Shown here: one piece after another, positions 26,290 to 37,739 of the stretch
Numbering within the stretch: position 1 is the first letter of the stretch
Layout of the letters: each line of letters starts with the position of its first letter
Assembly: GCA_028023455.1 (NCBI GenBank)
Contig: JAQFVV010000995.1
Coordinates: 1-64,000, forward strand
Direction of reading: 5' to 3'
From: Epiperipatus broadwayi
Lineage: Eukaryota > Onychophora > Udeonychophora > Euonychophora > Peripatidae
Length of the DNA stretch: 64,000 nucleotides
The notes under the pieces: model-generated
Databases searched by the model: none
Told to the model about the DNA's origin: nothing
The model's input: the letters and a program-made list of their open reading frames with translations, nothing else
Translations under genes and position numbers: made by a program

Positions 26290-28420
26290 TTTGATACTGT
26301 AACGGTCAGATTTGTATCTTCACGCAACAAAATCCAGAGTTTTGGCATATTACAACAAAGCTGATTGCACCTCAGCTCTTTCACCAATGTTCCAAGATTT
26401 ACTACCTTATGAATGTTATATACGAGGCCACACTTGGACTCTTTTAGTTCACGTTCCAGCAGTAGCAAAGGGTGGAAATGAGACTCAAAGAATAATGAAA
26501 TTACCAGTAAATAAATGCAACACACACATATATAGTTGACTAGATAATGCATGTATAAATAATTAATGCTAAAGAGAATAGATTTGTATAGAATTTGGTA
26601 ATCAATTACAAATAACACACTAAACAGTTATGAGTTTTAAATATTTAATTATTAAAATGTAAGATAAATAATATAGACATAAGTACATTAGAATTTATAT
26701 ACACACACAGATGTTTACAACGATGAATGGGTATTAATATGAATTCCACCTTTTATGCACTTGAATTTAGTTAGGTTTAACATTTATTACAAATTGATAT
26801 CTATGGTTTCCCATCATGCCTTAATTATAGTATGCCATCCCTACGAGGTTTGCTAATAGCTAAATATTACAAGAATGATAACTGATAAGTATAACTAATA
26901 TCTTAATATTATAATGTCCTGAGCAATAAATGCTCTCTATGCAGATTGCTTCATGTAATTAGATCTGGGGTTTAGATCAATACTGAATAAATACTATTAT
27001 AGAGGGTGAACTGGTGATTTGTAGTGGAACTTCCGAGACTATGGCGCTACATAACTAAGCAAAAGTTGTGGCCCAAATGCATAATTACTCATGGGATTCA
27101 GTACCAAGTACTCGGTTCCCATGGACTGTATGACTTGCTATCATAAAGTACATGAATATTTAGTTCGGGTAATCGGAGAGCTTATATAACAATGTGGACC
27201 TTCATGTTCCAGTTCTAAAAGAGAGCTGTCCGAACTAAGAATAATGGAGTGGCCCTTAAAACCAAAGCCTATTTTACTAAGAATATATATAGCAAGGTGC
27301 ATAGCACATATGTGCTTTATAAAGACACATTCATAACACTTTCTAAATTATCAGATATTAAAATTATTAAAGTGCTAAATCTATAGTTTCGATCAGCGAA
27401 ACTACCATACGCCGGTTCATAAATTAGCATACTTAAATTGTACTAAAAAGGGGTAATTACAAGTGATCTAGTTTATTAATTAGTCCACATAGTTCATAAA
27501 AATAAACTAAGGAGGAATATAGTATATTTCGGACTTAATTCACCAATAGTTTATAATATGCTTTAAAATATTCTCATTCTTACTTAACTAACTATAGTCA
27601 TTTAATATGTAAACCTGAATTCCCATGAGCTAAAACATCGTAGCTTAACTGGAAGTAAGTTTTCAGACTGGAGATTTGTATGTGTGCTAAAAAGCCACAT
27701 AAATTAGCTATGTGAGAGCTTCTAATCATCTCTCCAAATTATTAATATTATCAATCTCTGCTCTGAATGAAGGCATAACATAATGAATTAACAATATATA
27801 AAATCAAAAATAGGCATGACCACAGATTAGCAAGAGACAGATATATAATAAATAATAATAACTAATTACAGTTATTACGTTAAGAAAATTATCAATTATA
27901 AATATTCATTAAGCAAGCAAGATTCTTACAAAGATTATTATTATTAAATTAAAAGTTACAAAATTTACTTGTTAAAAGTTATTACAAGTTATTAATTATG
28001 AACTTTCAACATTTAGCTAGCTTTAGAATTATGAATTAAATTTAATTTTAGATTTAATTTTATAGAACTCTGCGGGAAGATATGTTTACCAATAATCTTC
28101 TAGCTGAGGCATTTTCATGGAATCTGGAACTGGCTTTCTCTACTGGGCTGGCGTGTCTCTGATGTCCTCATGGCGGGCTGTTGATCTTGACCTTCTTCTC
28201 CATCCCAGACCAATCATCTGAAAGGAAGATGGCAGCTTTTTGTCTTTTAGCAGATTGTTTTCATTGTGAATCTGGGCATAGTGCCTGGGTACAATTGACT
28301 TTAAAAAAATGATGAGAGAGACAACCCCTTTCACTTAAAACTAGGGTTTTTATATTAACTCTTTCTCAATCCTCTTCACAAGCCATTATGTTGTTTACAA
28401 TTTTAAGTTTTAATAGCTCA
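26290..28420 (+). repeat. Long non-coding interspersed repeat, family A copy 3
   Basis: The left end may be TGTAACGGTCAGATTTGTAT at 26298. It starts with TG, as an LTR would, and aligns with the start of copy 2. Collinear landmarks follow: a GTTCCAGTTCTA block near 27208, GAATATAGTATATTT near 27514, TAGGCATGACCACAG near 27812, TTTAGCTAGCTTTAG near 28012, GAACTCTGCGGGAAG near 28065, and TTTTTATATTAACTC near 28347. No long frame is coding. The two overlapping frames near 26283-26618 lie on opposite strands and carry no motif. Identity to copies 1 and 2 is patchy, so this is an ancient family. Confidence 0.55.
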
Positions 28421-29221
28421 CTTAAATTTTAACAAAGACAAATGATTCAGCTGTAGTTATTGACAAGCAAACTTTTTAGTTTTATTATTAGAAGACTCAA
28501 AAAATTAAGAGCTAAAGGGTAGTTACCAAGTGTGAACTTTATCAGAAATTTTTTATGATATATCAGCAAAGAAAGAAAATAATTTCTTTTATTATTATTT
28601 CATGCTTTTATATATATAAAATATAACAAATTACATTTTTACACAATTATACAGAATTAGTAAAATAAACCATAAATGCAGTCATAGCTAATTGGTTATC
28701 ATGTGTAAATCACATGATTCTAGCCAATACTCAAAAGAAACCAATACCCGACTGTTGCTTTGAATTTCTGTTATTTTTTTGCTGAATTTTAAGCATTTGC
28801 TGGGAGGTTATAATAAATAATATACTTATTGAAATATGGATATTTTATAAAATAACATTAAAAAATTTATATATATTTATAGTATAGATAATTTTATTGT
28901 TTCAAAAATAATTTATTTTTAAAGATGTTTTCAATAATAAATGCACTAAAATAAACTCATCTGATAAATATGAATCAAACAGGTTATATATATGAAAACA
29001 TATATATTTAAACCTTGATTTAATTATATTAAATCATCTGGGAAAAGATTAATTCTAATAACTATCAAACATATAAAAAGACCATGATATGTCCACTAGA
29101 AAAAAAGTAAACAATTTTTTAAAAATAATTTAATATTGGATTTTTAAAATAATTTTTAGAAAACTATATTTTTTGAAACAATAAGCTATTAAATGATTGA
29201 TATTTTATAATTGATTATGGA
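28421..29221. other. AT-rich interval, no gene seen
   Basis: AT-rich background with TA-rich runs near 28607-28625. Nothing recognised. Confidence 0.5.
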
Positions 29222-29284
29222 TCACATAAATTCCTTCAGTGGACTGGATTTAGCCTGCAGACTGAATGTTGGTCATGCTTGGAC
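29222..29284. mobile_element. Isolated hAT-like terminus
   Basis: TTCAGTGGACTGGATTTAGC followed by TGCAGACTGAATGTTGGTCATGC ends close to 29282. Its reverse complement begins AAGCATGACCAAC and continues in a worn version of the GC-rich subterminal region typical of Charlie-type hAT ends. No partner terminus was found, so this is a fragment or chance resemblance. Confidence 0.35.
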
Positions 29285-31020
29285 CAATTTAAAAAAATAT
29301 TGAAAAAAATATTGAATCTCTTTTTTTGTTTAATCTGATTTCAGAATAAAAATTTTTGATTACATTATATAAAATTCCCATTGCAAAAAAAATATCTTTG
29401 ACAATGAAAGTAATGGCTTATCTCTTTTAATGCTACAGCTTTTCAATAGTTATTGACCATTCATTTTTTAAACTTGAAGTTTAACTGATTACATAACTAT
29501 TATACGATTTGACATTTTGCTCCTAGCTGTTGAAATAATGTTTTTATTAAATTGTAAGATTTTTATAAAAGCTTAAACAAATTACATTTTAAACATAATT
29601 ATGTTAATTTTTAATTATTCAAATAATGGATTTTTTCCTCAGTATCATATTTTTCAAAATTAAATGATAATTTGAGTTAATTGCATGAAAAACAGGGATT
29701 TTTTTTTTTAAATTCATTAATATCAAACAGTTAACTCTATATATTAATTTTTTTTTATGTAAATTGGCACATGATAAGATGATTTGAAGGTTAAATATTC
29801 CTAAATTTATTTTAAGCTAAGAGAAGTATTTTTTTTTTAAAAAAAAAAAGTTTGGTCACTTAAATGAAACTAATATGCTCAAGTCATTTTGATCATCATA
29901 TGTCATTTGACTACTTAATTAAACAATTGAGTATATGATCATTTTATTTAATATGAATACTTATTGAAGTTTTTAATGTAGTGAAGAAATGCTAAAAAAT
30001 GTATAAAAGAATATAAAATTATGACAAATTATTGATAACAATAGACAAGTATTATTTCTTAATTTATAGTATCTTACATCTAATCTGCTTTTAGAATTAT
30101 AGAAGTAAATAATGTTATTCATAGTTGCTTGGGAGATCATGTGATGTTTAAAGGCAAATGACATCCTACAAATGATATTAAAACTTTCAAATAAAAAAAG
30201 TATAGAAGTTTTATATTTGCTAAACAAATTGCACCCAGAAAGATATGTCTATTTGCTGCTAAACTAAAAGTATTAGTATTATTTACTTGCAAATTATTAA
30301 TTCAGTTTACAAAATATAAGTAATCTAAATTTCTCATAAGTTTTTTTAGCACATAGATTTTATGTTGAAACTATTTTTACTGTGATATAGTTATCTAAGT
30401 TTAATAAAGAGAAACAACATATTGAGTATAATATATTTGACAGTTACATTCAGTCAATCTGAATTGAAGATTTTTTTAATGGTATTTAACTGAGAATTGA
30501 TCCTGGGGTTTTAGGCTGTGATTCTACCACTGCCACTAGGCAAAACCACAATGCATTATAGAAGTATTTATATCTAAAAATTGTTTATAAACAAATTTTG
30601 TAGTTTATTACTATTGTTATTTCTACTGCCTAATATTATTAGTATTAATATTTTTCATATTCATTAGTGCAGAAATAAATATCTAAATTCAGCAATTCTT
30701 GGTTAGAAATTATGCATACATAAAGGGAAACATGATTACATATAGGTTTAAGATATATTTTGTTGTTTGACATTAAATGTTCTTTTTAGATCAAAGCATT
30801 AATTTGAATGTGTCAAAATGCAATATATTTTAGTATATTGATAATTGCATTACAAGGAAAATATTTTTAACATTAAAATCTATATGTAAAAAATATTTGA
30901 AGTTTAGGCAGACTAATATTTTGAGAATGAAATTAGTAATTTGCAAGTAAATGATATATTCAATAAATAGGTAAGGTTTACTATATAGGAAGGATTCAAT
31001 AATTGCAACTATTTCACAAC
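29285..31020. other. AT-rich interval, one tRNA-like relic inside
   Basis: Background sequence. The frames at 29973-30227 and 30830-31060 on the minus strand are low-complexity and lack motifs. The only structured item is the tRNA-like stretch at 30481-30550. Confidence 0.5.
30481..30550 (-). repeat. Degenerate tRNA-like (SINE head) relic
   Basis: Minus-strand reading gives GTGGCAGTGGTAGAATCACAG, close to the A-box region of tRNA-Gly-like sequences (AGTGGTAGAAT). About 20 bases later comes GGATCAATTCTC, a worn B box (consensus GGTTCGATTCTC). An A-rich stretch follows at about 30472-30478 in that orientation. It does not fold into a full cloverleaf by eye. It could be a decayed SINE or a chance match. 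Confidence 0.35.
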
Positions 31021-31024
31021 TTAT

Positions 31025-31140
31025 TAGTGCTTTCGACCAGGCCAGATATATTCGTAGCACAAAGGCAGGTAAGTAGGAGACTAATTATTTGGATTAATTA
31101 ATATGAAAGTTTGTAAATTTAAATATACCATTTGCATTTA
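31025..31140 (+). repeat. Inverted repeat flanking a PLE fragment, left copy
   Basis: GTGCTTTCGACCAGGCCAGA, then GTAGCACAAAGGCAGGTAAGTAGG, ATTAATTAATATG and AAATTTAAATATACCA. It matches the reverse complement of 31750-31880 over about 110 bp with moderate divergence. The pair encloses the PLE coding relic at 31150-31746, so it is probably that element's terminal repeat (pseudo-LTR) in inverted arrangement. Confidence 0.6.
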
Positions 31141-31149
31141 TAGTGCAGC

Positions 31150-31746
31150 CCACCTCTTTGTATTTTCTCTTTTGATCATTGTGCTCAGCGCAAATCACTT
31201 TAATGTCAAATAGATCAAAATTTTAGACAGAGTCGATTTCATGCTCTAAAAATACCAACTTTATGTTAAGTTCTGTTTTAGCATATATATATATACTTAT
31301 GTTGCACTAATCTAATGGTACTGTTGACATGAGACTTACCATAATAAATTGCATTGCAAGTGAGTTTGTTGCAAATAATTTTCTAGATTATTTGGAGAGC
31401 CTGGTCAGGCAGTAACTTGTCTTTGGTGTTATTTAATAATTGATTGAGATTGGGAGTGGTCCTGAAGCTAATATTGAATTCACTTGAACAAATTCTTTTA
31501 ACCTTTTGTTATGCACCCAGTATTGTGGTTCAGAGACCTGGTATTTGTTGCAGAATATAATTTTTTGAGTGCTTTAGTTAAACAATTGCGATCATACTCT
31601 ACTTTGATTGTCTTTAATGTAGTTTTTAATATTATCTTTTCTGACTGCCTCAAACTCACATAGCTTTTGGTTTGTGTGAAGTGAGAGTATGTGAATGAGA
31701 GTGAATAGCAAACAACATCCACATGATAAATAAAAGATTTATACAT
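31150..31746 (-). pseudogene. Penelope-like element C-terminal relic with GIY-YIG motif, copy 1
   Basis: Minus strand. The frame 31498-31746 includes a hydrophilic block ending ALKKLYSATNTRSLNHN, homologous to SLKKFYSTRNNRLLDYN in the copy at 33663-33926. Downstream, after a frameshift, TCNAIYYGKSHVNSTIRLVQ at about 31320-31380 matches a GIY-YIG endonuclease core (C...YYG.S). It is followed by LVFLEHEI and a lysine-rich end. In PLEs this C-terminal nuclease nicks the target DNA. The reverse transcriptase part is absent. The relic is enclosed by inverted repeats at 31025-31140 and 31750-31880. Confidence 0.7.
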
Positions 31747-31749
31747 TGC

Positions 31750-31880
31750 ATTATCAGGCAGGTGGTATATTTAAATATACAACTTTGCATATTAATTAAT
31801 CTAAAAGTTCATTATTCCACTTACTTGCTTTTGTGCTATGAATATGACTGACCTGGTCGAAAGCAGTGCTAAACTGTGAA
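31750..31880 (-). repeat. Inverted repeat flanking a PLE fragment, right copy
   Basis: The reverse complement reads CTGCTTTCGACCAGGTCAGT, then ATAGCACAAAAGCAAGTAAGTGG, TAGATTAATTAATATG and TTTAAATATACCACC. This matches the left copy at 31025-31140. Its position just upstream of the relic (in minus-strand sense) suits a PLE pseudo-LTR. Confidence 0.6.
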
Positions 31881-33424
31881 ATAGTTATAATTGTTGAATA
31901 TTTTCTGTATTGTGTATAATTTTTCTTTCTCATTACTTTTATGCATTGTTGTTAAATACACATATGGGCGCATCTTCTAGAAGGATTGTGAATATTTTTT
32001 CAGTTAAATAGATTGACTAATTAATGGAAGAGTATATGTATATGTAGACTTTATGTATGTGTTTTAATGGGCATGTTAAGACCATTATTTTAATAAAGAG
32101 GATTATAATGCGAAACCTGAATATTGTTTTCATTGAAAATGATTTTTAATATTCACCACAGATAATACTTATAATAAAACTAATTTTAATTTTAAGTAGA
32201 TTAACTATCCTATATTTAACCTCTCAAGTATTCTGCTTTTTTAAATTAGAAAAATATTATAAATAATTTGTCAATAATGCTTAATATCAACAATAAAAAC
32301 CAGACTAAATAATTTAAGTAATATACATAAATCAGTCAAAGGATATAATTATCTGATAGTTTTAAGAAATAGCATTAGCTAATTATACTTCATCAATTTT
32401 TAATTGTTTTATATATGATTTCTTCACAGGTTAAACGGGCCTCTCACTTGTAGAAGTCTGGTAGTCAAATTTACTTCGTTTTAAGTTCTACAGGTATTAA
32501 GTAATCAATCTCATAAATAGCTGTTGTAGCTTGTATCGTGTTGTGTATTTGTTAGAGAAATGTTAATATAATAATTGAAACAATTTCTGCAAATATTTGA
32601 TTTATACATATTCATAAATAGTACAGTAAATATTTCAAAAAAATTGATTAAATAAATATGGTAAATGGAAATTAGTGCTTAAGAAATAATGATTGCATTG
32701 TCGTTTTTGTTGATTAAAACTCTATTATTTATCTTTTAATTTTACAAAAATTCAAAAATTACTATTTAAGGAAAAGTCAAAATATATGTTGTTGTTTTTT
32801 TTTTACTATTATTGTTATTTTATTCAATTTATAATTATTTTCTTTATTATTCTTAAAAACTGTATTTTACAGATTCATTCTTCCTTGTCCTCTCTTTCTA
32901 TATTTATTAATTATATTAGTGTGAATTGGGTGGTGGAAAATCATACATAATGGTAACTCACTTATAGTGCAATATGTAATAATACATTTTTTAATATATA
33001 TTTTTAATTAAAAGTAAAAATTATCTTCAGATTATTTTCATGAATCTTGATTAAATTTATTACTATCTCAAGAAACAATAGATAGATGCTACATATAACT
33101 CACTATTATTTTTTAAAATAATAATACTTTCAGATCAAAATATTAAAAATTACTAGTATTCAGTAATTCAATACCAGCATAGTTAGCTTTAAAGAAAAGA
33201 TTAAGAAGATTATAAATTAACTACAACTTAGCACTACTTTTGACTGGACAGGTCACATTCATAACACTAGATAAAGTCAGATTTGTGTGTGTGAGAGAGA
33301 GAGGAAGCAGAGAATGAACATATAAAGTAATTAATATGTAAATTAATAGATTTACACATTCCACTTGTGTGATAAAGAAACACATGAATCTTTTTTATTC
33401 ATTTTGTGTGGGTATTATTGGCAA
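31881..33424. other. 1.5 kb AT-rich interval with short GT/GA microsatellite
   Basis: AT-rich background. A GTGTGTGTGAGAGAGAGAG stretch lies at about 33284-33302. No coding signal was recognised. Confidence 0.5.
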
Positions 33425-33926
33425 TAAATCACACCTCTTTAAATTTTTTTTTTCTCAATCGTTGCGCTCAATGCAAACTACGTTGATGCTAAGTGGTGAC
33501 CAGAATTGATCTCATGCTCCAGGAATACCAATTTTATGTTAGTATCTGTTTTAGCATGACTATATATATATATATCTTGTGCTAACTTAGTGGCATTATT
33601 GACATGGAATTCATCATAATAAATTGCATTGCAAATTGATTCATAATAACTAATTTTGTAGATTATCTGGAATCCTGGTCCAGAGGCAACTTATCTTTAG
33701 CATTGTTTGACAACTGGTTTAAGTTAGGAGGGATTTTGAAGCTAACATTAAATTCCTGAGAGAAAATTATTTTTAATCTTTTCTCTGAATTAGTATTGTT
33801 ATAGTCCAGAAGCCTGTTGTTTCTTGTGGAATAAAATTTTTTGAGAGAACTTATTAAACAATTTTGATCATAAACTACATTGACTAAGTCTTTGATGTAA
33901 TTTTCAATGTTTTTTTTTGTCTCCAA
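33425..33926 (-). pseudogene. Penelope-like element C-terminal relic, copy 2
   Basis: The minus-strand frame 33663-33926 (87 codons) contains VVYDQNCLISSLKKFYSTRN and FNVSFKIPPNLNQL followed by NNAKDKLPLDQ. This is the linker that precedes the GIY-YIG domain. After a stop and frameshift, ICNAIYYDEFHVNNATKL near 33600-33650 is homologous to CNAIYYGKSHVNSTIRL in copy 1, but the conserved glycine is changed to aspartate. AKTDTNIKLVFLEHEINSGH follows. The two copies lie 2.2 kb apart in the same orientation and are diverged, consistent with separate old insertions or an old tandem duplication. Confidence 0.7.
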
Positions 33927-35429
33927 CTTGCTAAGCTTTTGGTTGCTATGAAGGAATACTTGAAGCTAGCTAATTTGTGTGAGATCGAGTATGCGAATAA
34001 GGGTGAATAGCACTGTGGGCGTTGATTTTTTATTTTATTATTGTTTAAAACTTCCTCATTAATGTTTTTTTTTAATGTTTTTAATTTTACATTATCTAAT
34101 TAAGTTTGCAAACTTTTTTAAATTACTGATACTGATTAAATATATTTAGTAGAAAATAAAATTTACTTATGTTGCTACAAAAAAAAAAACCCAGTTAAAT
34201 TATTTAAAACATAATACTTTCAATTGAATTTTAAAACTTTTTTTTTTTTTTGCATGGCCTGCAAAATTTATGTTAATTTATTGAGGATTTATTTCTCATG
34301 TTGTATCTTTAACCTGAAGTTTATATAGATTTAAAATTCAGTTGAAATGTAAAAATTGTTTTTGAAAAGATGACAATTCTCAGTACAAGCTTAGGATTTT
34401 TTAAGTGTTTGATCTATAACCAATGTAGCTAATTGATAAATGGATATAGTTATTCTTGGTTTTGATAATCAAAATTTCAAAATAATTTTAATTGAATGAC
34501 TGTTTTAATACCAAAAGACAAACTTGACAGAAATTTGCAGTTGGCATAAAACATATCATGCATCTAGGATATTGAGTTCAGGATAACTTCTTTTTTACTG
34601 AGGATTTGCAAGCAATATATTAATATGTATGAAGAAACATGTAGAAGTATGCACTGATATTAAAAAAAAATAAAAAAGATAGCATTAATAAAGTGTAACT
34701 GACAGCACATTCAACCTTGAAGAACTTAATATGATATATGATCTCTGCCAATCATATGTCTCACAATATATTTTAACAGCTTTATAAGGTCACTTGTCTA
34801 CAAAGGATTGCATATCTCATAACATATTATTTGAAAAAAAAAATTAAATAATATATTTTTAAATCACCACAAGCATGTTTAATATGACTAATATCTAGAG
34901 AAAATTCTGACTAAATCATAAGTTGATCTTGTTGTTTTAACACATTGAACAGAGATAAACTATATTTTAAGCATTTATTCATCTTAGAATGTTAACAAAA
35001 ATGCAATAAGTTACTTGTAATATTTGTGATTTCATTTAGTAAATAGAATATTAAAACAATCTTCTAAAACATAAAGATTTGTACTCCAGCAAATATTGTT
35101 GCCACAAGAATATATTGTATGCATTTGTAGTTTTTTTTTTTTTTTTTATCATTTCTAAATTTAAATTCAGGTAATTACTGTATATTATTATTGTATACTA
35201 TTAATTGTATGTTATAACCACTAGATATATGATTCTTTTTACTTGTAGTGAGCAAAACAGCAAATTTCATTGGGGAAATCAGCTCTTATAGTTAGGAACT
35301 ATAAAGTAACTTCAGGGTTATTATCTACCTAATAAAATGGATTGCTTTATTTTCATAACAAACCAATACTTGAATTTTTATTTTAAAATTAAAGAATTTA
35401 TAATAGTCATACTGATTTTGTTAGGTAGA
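33927..35429. other. 1.5 kb AT-rich interval, no gene seen
   Basis: Long T or A runs (for example 34239-34252 and 35131-35147). The non-coding 3' part and LTR of the gypsy relic at 35430-37260 would be expected near 34900-35430, but I could not recognise LTR ends. Confidence 0.45.
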
Positions 35430-37260
35430 TTGGTTGGGTTCACATTTTTCTCCCATCTCTTTCTTCCAGCCATATAAATAAGTTTTTAAATAAATCACAT
35501 TTTAATAGGTTCTTTGATAGTCTTCAAATTTTTTTCTACTGCTTCTTTCATATCAGTCATGCTGATTTTTTCCCCTGATGTCTTGAGATCGATCAGTACT
35601 AATATTTTTTGTGGTGATGAAGTTTGTTACAGACTGAATCTTTATTACTATCACTAGTAATAATGCTTGTTGACTCTTTGTATTTGGAACTATTCATGGA
35701 TGAATGATTTTAGTCATTTGTAATTAAAACATACTTGTCACTATTATGTCTGGCTTTGGTGAATTTGTCATTCTGAACCTAAATCTATATCAGACTCTTA
35801 AGGCTTATAGCCAAAGATTGACTTCTGTCTTAATTGTTATATTTTAATTTATTTGTTTTTCTGGGATCAGTGATTTTATAACTAATCCATACCAAGTCAC
35901 TGACATATGACTGACCCAACATCTTTATTCTAGCTATCCAGAATGGCCACAACATAATAAATTTAAGATTTGTCTACAGTTTCTGGATAAAACAAATCTT
36001 ACTTTCAATGGTTAGCTCCTGTTTTTTTTTATCCAAAACTTTGTTTAGGTTTTGTAGCTGGTTAATTGATAACTTTATACATATCCATTTGCTCAGTAAT
36101 GCATAGCCCTGTTTATTTGAAGTTCAATATGCTTTAACTTTAATCAATCTATTTTTCAAGTTGATCTCTTTACTCATTTGTTTTTTACCCTTTTGAAATT
36201 ATTTTTTTTCTGGTAATTGATAGAATGCTTATGTGTACAATATTTTTTTCTTCCACCATATATTGCAGTTTAAAGTTATATACATTCAAAAAGTTTAATC
36301 ATTTTAGCATGTGAGATGAACCATGCTATGAAATCTTTTTGGCAACAAATATGCCTTGCATTATCAGTTTGCAAGAGAAGGGACATTTTATTAATATAGT
36401 GATGGAATTTTTTAAAAGTTATAATCAAAGCTAAGATTTTTCTGCCTAATTGAGAATAGTTTTTTTTTTCCAGTTTTGGTCAAGATGCCAGATATAAATA
36501 CAATAGATGAACCAGTTCTATTTTTGATACAGTGTGCTGAAGTTGCTATCATTGCTATTGGTGACTCATCATCTCCCTTGAAACATAATATACTATCCCT
36601 TTTGTATTAGCTAATAAGTTCTTATCATGTCAATAATTTTTTTGCTCACAGCTTTTTTGTCTAACAACCTGCTTGTGCTTTGTGTTGAATAAAACTTTTA
36701 TAATAATTAATGATTACCAGAAAATCTAGAGCTATTTTTTTTTCTATGAGGGTTTGTGTCTGAACATTGCTTTTATTTTATAGGAAAAATCCCCCACATG
36801 TCTAACTTTTAAACCAAGAAATTATATTTCTTTTGCTTTTTTAAAATTTATTTAAAAACTTTCTGGTGAAAAAAATTTTTTGACGTTTTCCAAAAATTAC
36901 TCCTATCTCATGACCAAATGACTATCTACTAATTTTGTAAAGTTCTTTGTATGTAATGATTGTTAATGCTCAGGATACTTCATTATCTACCAGTAGTAGT
37001 TAGTTTAAGGTGAACATACCAGAGATTTACTTCCAGGTAAAGTAGAATATCTGTTTTATAAATGTTGAGGATAATTATTGAATGACAGTACTTTATTTAA
37101 AATGCAATGATAATCTCTGAAAATAGATATCTCTTCATAATTTTTAATAATGGATACTATTAGTGTAACCTATTTAGAATGACTCAATAATCTTATTGGC
37201 ATATAGCCTATCCAGTTTCACAGATACTTTAGCTCTCAAGACAAAAAGGACCAAACAACA
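35430..37260 (-). pseudogene. Ty3/gypsy-type pol relic (RT, RNase H, part of integrase)
   Basis: The minus-strand translation is heavily broken but keeps the pol order. An RT end has FLVIINYYKSFIQHKAQA near 36650-36720, matching the SFLGxxNYYxxFI block. RNase H has KTGKKNYSQLGRKILALI near 36410-36470, matching the EKNYSQLxKEALAI block, then FKKFHHYI and LLQTDNA. Integrase-like remnants lie further downstream near 35850-35990. An LTR retrotransposon uses these for reverse transcription and insertion. No gag or LTRs were identified. Upstream RT motifs, including the catalytic YxDD, were not found. It is certainly inactive. Confidence 0.65.
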
Positions 37261-37739
37261 GTAATAGGTAATTTGCTTTATTTGTTTGTTTATATGTAAA
37301 TAGATGAGTGCTATTTTATAACTTCTTAAACCTAATTCAAAGAGTTTATATTACTTAGTTCACACTGTCTAATGAATAGCCTAGGGTAATGGTGTTCAAC
37401 CATTTTTACAAAGTGATCTACTTTTTTATACTAAGTTAGTCAATGATTTACTCATATCTGATTATGTACAACTATGCAGTTAAATGCCTCACTCCAGAGG
37501 ACCCACTCTCCTAGCCCTAAAAACTTTGAAGAAACTAAAAACCATGTGTATTTAAAAATTTATTTATCATTTTTAATTATTTTAATATGGCAAATAAAAT
37601 AAGTATATTGAAATAAAATTTTATTTCTTTGTTTTGAAGAACTAAAGTTACAAAAAACAACAGATTGATTACAAACTCACAAGTTACAGTATATGCTGGT
37701 TAATTGAAAAAAAAAGTTAATACGAAATTTGACATTGTT

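Noticed and set aside
26283-26618. Overlapping frames on both strands (111 and 75 codons)
   Set aside because: Both lie within family A copy 3 and are not conserved in the other two copies, so coding is unlikely.
31850-31875. Hammerhead-like GACTGACCTGGTCGAAAGC in the PLE inverted repeat
   Set aside because: CTGA and GAAA are present, but the CUGANGA core is not and the stem is too short, so I do not support a ribozyme here.
35430-37260. Endogenous retrovirus
   Set aside because: Only gypsy-type pol remnants are visible. No envelope-like frame or LTR was found, so I call it a retrotransposon relic.
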